7,326 nt of DNA from Gammaproteobacteria bacterium (GTDB lineage Bacteria; Pseudomonadota; Gammaproteobacteria; SZUA-229). Positions 6,353-7,326 of this stretch are shown one piece after another (the first letter of the stretch is position 1; every line of letters begins with the position of its first letter). The notes beneath the pieces were generated by a model. It was given only the letters and a program-made list of their open reading frames with translations. It was not told where the DNA came from and ran no database searches. Both the position numbers and the translations under genes were made by a program. The stretch is from assembly GCA_021768055.1 (NCBI GenBank), contig JAASSE010000044.1, positions 1 to 7,326 of the forward strand. The letters are read 5' to 3'.

Positions 6353-6361
6353 ACGCAGGGG

Positions 6362-6379
6362 CCGGACATGATGGTCCGG
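6362..6379 (+). repeat. Short hairpin after the DUF3149 gene
   Basis: CCGGAC (6362-6367), loop ATGATG, GTCCGG (6374-6379) is a perfect six-pair stem starting ten bases after the stop codon. No T-run follows, so it is not the terminator itself. It may protect the mRNA 3' end or help pausing before the stronger hairpin at 6399. Confidence 0.5.
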
Positions 6380-6398
6380 GTCATGTATTCAAAAGTTT

Positions 6399-6441
6399 AA
6401 ACAGGCGCATTCATGGTTATCGTGTATGCGCCTGTTTTTTT
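6399..6441 (+). terminator. Rho-independent terminator
   Basis: AAACAGGCGCAT (6399-6410) pairs perfectly over 12 bases with ATGCGCCTGTTT (6426-6437) around a 15-base loop, and the right arm runs into a T-tract ending at 6441. This ends the small-peptide and DUF3149 transcript. In the other direction the stem is followed by AAACTTTT on the minus strand, so it may also weakly stop leftward transcription arriving from the tRNA fragment or the MipA/OmpV side. Confidence 0.93.
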
Positions 6442-6471
6442 ACGCGCCCCTCGTTCCTTGTAACATTAATA

Positions 6472-6516
6472 TGGTGGGTCTGGAAGGACTCGAACCTTCG
6501 ACCAATGGATTATGAG
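6472..6516 (-). tRNA. 3' half of a CAU-anticodon tRNA (probable attachment-site remnant)
   Basis: Read on the minus strand from 6516 to 6472, this is a canonical tRNA from base 32 to the end. It has anticodon loop CTCATAA, 3' anticodon-stem arm TCCAT, variable TGGTC, a perfect T-arm (GAAGG, loop TTCGAGT, CCTTC), acceptor arm CAGACCC, discriminator A and encoded CCA. The anticodon CAT means Met or the lysidine-modified Ile tRNA. The sequence next to it (6517 upward) should supply ATGGA for the anticodon stem and GGGTCTG for the acceptor stem, but does neither: the adjacent CGGGC gives two of five pairs. No GGGTCTG on the minus strand was found further to the right. A break exactly at the anticodon loop is the known pattern for tyrosine recombinases that integrate there. 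It is not a functional tRNA as it stands. Confidence 0.8.
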
Positions 6517-6678
6517 GCCCGGTTAGCGAGTCTTGAAGCCCAACGAAACCGCGCAATGTGGGCGTTTGATAGCCATGCCTATACCAGTTTCCTTACCATT
6601 GTTGTGATCAAAATAGTCCTAATAAATATTTTTTACGTACACTACCAAGTGAGATGATAGGTTGATCCTGCGCATAAG
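6517..6678. other. Gap between tRNA fragment and MipA/OmpV gene
   Basis: This 162-base gap holds no gene. It has a short inverted repeat GCCCA / TGGGC (6538-6542 and 6559-6563) and an AT-rich stretch (6618-6636). I see no good terminator for the leftward MipA/OmpV transcript. If 6472-6516 is an attachment site, arm-type integrase-binding sites would be expected here, but I cannot identify any. Confidence 0.4.
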
Positions 6679-7326
6679 TTATCGAAACACATAATTAATC
6701 ACTCCGAATCCTTTTATAACGTAATTTTCACTCACGATTGGACTTGTGGTCACCTCATCACTTAACGACTCTCCTGTAATGCTAAAAACAAATAACCAAT
6801 CCCTGGTAATTTCGATAAACATTCCGAAACCGGCTTCAACGCTTGCAATGTCACCAAGTAGATACGCTTCTCTTTCAGCAGTCGCTTTATCTACTGGAAC
6901 ACAAAAATCATGATTAGCCATCTCCTCACTAGACCAATTGAAAGCAATCATAGGGGCAATCCTTATTACGCCAAACTGTAACGATTTGCTAAACCTTAAA
7001 TTTGCCTCATTACCACCGATTTTATCCAGTACATCATGTTCGTAACTGGCAAAAACATCGAGGCCACCAGGCAGTACCACCTGTATTGCAAGGCCTGCCA
7101 TAAAAGTATCACTACGATCTCCCATGCCTGTTAGATAGTCGCTATCTTTTTCATCGTAAACACCAATGCGGTATCTACCTGTTGCTGCAAGCCGTAAATC
7201 TCCACTGCCAACAAGACCAAGCTTGATATTTGGACCATAAATCTGAAGACGTTCACCGTTATAGGTAATCGCTGGGATCACCTGGCTTACCGCTCCGCTG
7301 TAACCACGGTAAGGACTACTTTGTGC
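6679..7326 (-). CDS. MipA/OmpV family outer-membrane protein, 5'-truncated by the window
   Basis: The frame stays open to the last base of the window, giving 215 residues of the C-terminal part. A GTG at 7279-7281 could look like a start, but the codons before it read SPYRGYSGAV in frame, which matches the conserved (S)PYRGY region near the mature N-terminus of MipA/OmpV proteins. The true start and signal peptide are therefore outside the window. Other family marks follow in order: PAITYNGERLQIYGPN, YRIGVYDEKDSDYLTGMGDR, LPGGLDVFASYEHDVLD, GNEANLRFSKS, a FNWSS segment, and SDEVTTSPIVSENY near the end. The family forms outer-membrane beta-barrels; MipA was described as a scaffold for murein enzymes and OmpV as a porin-like protein. 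The chain ends YVFR: the usual terminal phenylalanine is followed by an extra arginine. The nearby tRNA scar suggests it may be cargo of an integrated element. Confidence 0.92.
   Translation of the reverse strand, partial: AQSSPYRGYSGAVSQVIPAITYNGERLQIYGPNIKLGLVGSGDLRLAATGRYRIGVYDEKDSDYLTGMGDRSDTFMAGLAIQVVLPGGLDVFASYEHDVLDKIGGNEANLRFSKSLQFGVIRIAPMIAFNWSSEEMANHDFCVPVDKATAEREAYLLGDIASVEAGFGMFIEITRDWLFVFSITGESLSDEVTTSPIVSENYVIKGFGVINYVFR

Larger units (their letters stand above)
6472..7326. mobile_element. Inferred end of a tRNA-integrated element
   Basis: When an element inserts into a tRNA gene it rebuilds an intact tRNA at one end and leaves the displaced 3' half at the other. The displaced half here reads leftward with its break at 6516, so the element should extend rightward from there, and the chromosome leftward. 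The MipA/OmpV gene would then be the outermost element gene. In three 60-base stretches counted by hand inside that gene, GC was 38-42%, against 57-58% in two stretches of the GGDEF-EAL gene, though a linker region of the latter also falls to 37%. No integrase, excisionase or second attachment copy is in the window. Confidence 0.4.

Noticed and set aside
6157..6384. Minus-strand 75-codon open frame
   Set aside because: It is antisense to the DUF3149 gene and the small peptide, and reads through the hairpin after the gene. The plus-strand gene has a strong ribosome site and family pattern.
6472..6550. Complete functional tRNA or tRNA with an anticodon-loop intron
   Set aside because: The adjacent 5' sequence gives only two of five anticodon-stem pairs and a mismatched acceptor stem, and I found no GGGTCTG 5' acceptor arm on the minus strand further to the right within the window. 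A group I intron would need that arm and conserved core elements, which I do not see; it could only lie beyond the window.
6528..6552. Second tRNA-like segment (GTCTTGAAG resembling GTCTGGAAG of the real fragment)
   Set aside because: The similarity covers about nine bases and no T-arm or acceptor pairing can be formed from it.
7279..7281. GTG start for the MipA/OmpV gene
   Set aside because: The frame is open upstream to the window edge and encodes the family's conserved PYRGY segment before this codon.

Overview
The window looks like chromosomal DNA from a non-enteric gammaproteobacterium with medium GC. The evidence is the mix of families: a HDOD-GAF histidine kinase, a REC-PAS-GGDEF-EAL regulator, a DUF3149-type membrane peptide and a MipA/OmpV outer-membrane protein. 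Nothing in the sequence fixes the genus.

Layout. Bases 1-77 are eleven perfect copies of the heptamer AGTACCT, cut by the window start and touching the stop codon of the first gene. On the minus strand, 4446-2329 encodes a soluble HDOD-GAF-histidine kinase. After a 73-base gap carrying a perfect hairpin, 2255-78 encodes a receiver-PAS-GGDEF-EAL protein. The two are most simply read as one operon and a cognate pair: the kinase would phosphorylate D56 of the regulator and so set cyclic-di-GMP synthesis or breakdown. The synthase motif, the inhibitory RxxD site and the phosphodiesterase motifs are all intact. A divergent intergenic region (4447-4816) with inverted repeats and candidate promoters separates this operon from two plus-strand genes of unknown function (4817-5341 and 5331-5822). 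These overlap by 11 bases: a cytoplasmic helical protein and a small exported protein with a lipocalin-like look.

Next comes a 313-base AT-richer gap, a possible 16-residue peptide with a very good ribosome-binding site (6136-6186), and a 43-residue single-span membrane protein of the DUF3149 type (6221-6352). A strong intrinsic terminator follows (6399-6441).

At 6472-6516, minus strand, lies a structurally perfect 3' half of a CAU-anticodon tRNA. It breaks off at the anticodon loop, and the sequence beyond cannot form the missing 5' half. This is the expected scar of an integrative element that uses a tRNA gene as its attachment site. By the polarity of such insertions, the element should lie to the right, so the 5'-truncated MipA/OmpV gene (6679-7326, minus) would be its outermost gene. 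No integrase is present in the window, so the element is an inference.

The points most worth a second look are the tRNA-scar boundary, the heptamer array, the unknown overlapping gene pair, and the 16-residue peptide upstream of the DUF3149 gene.
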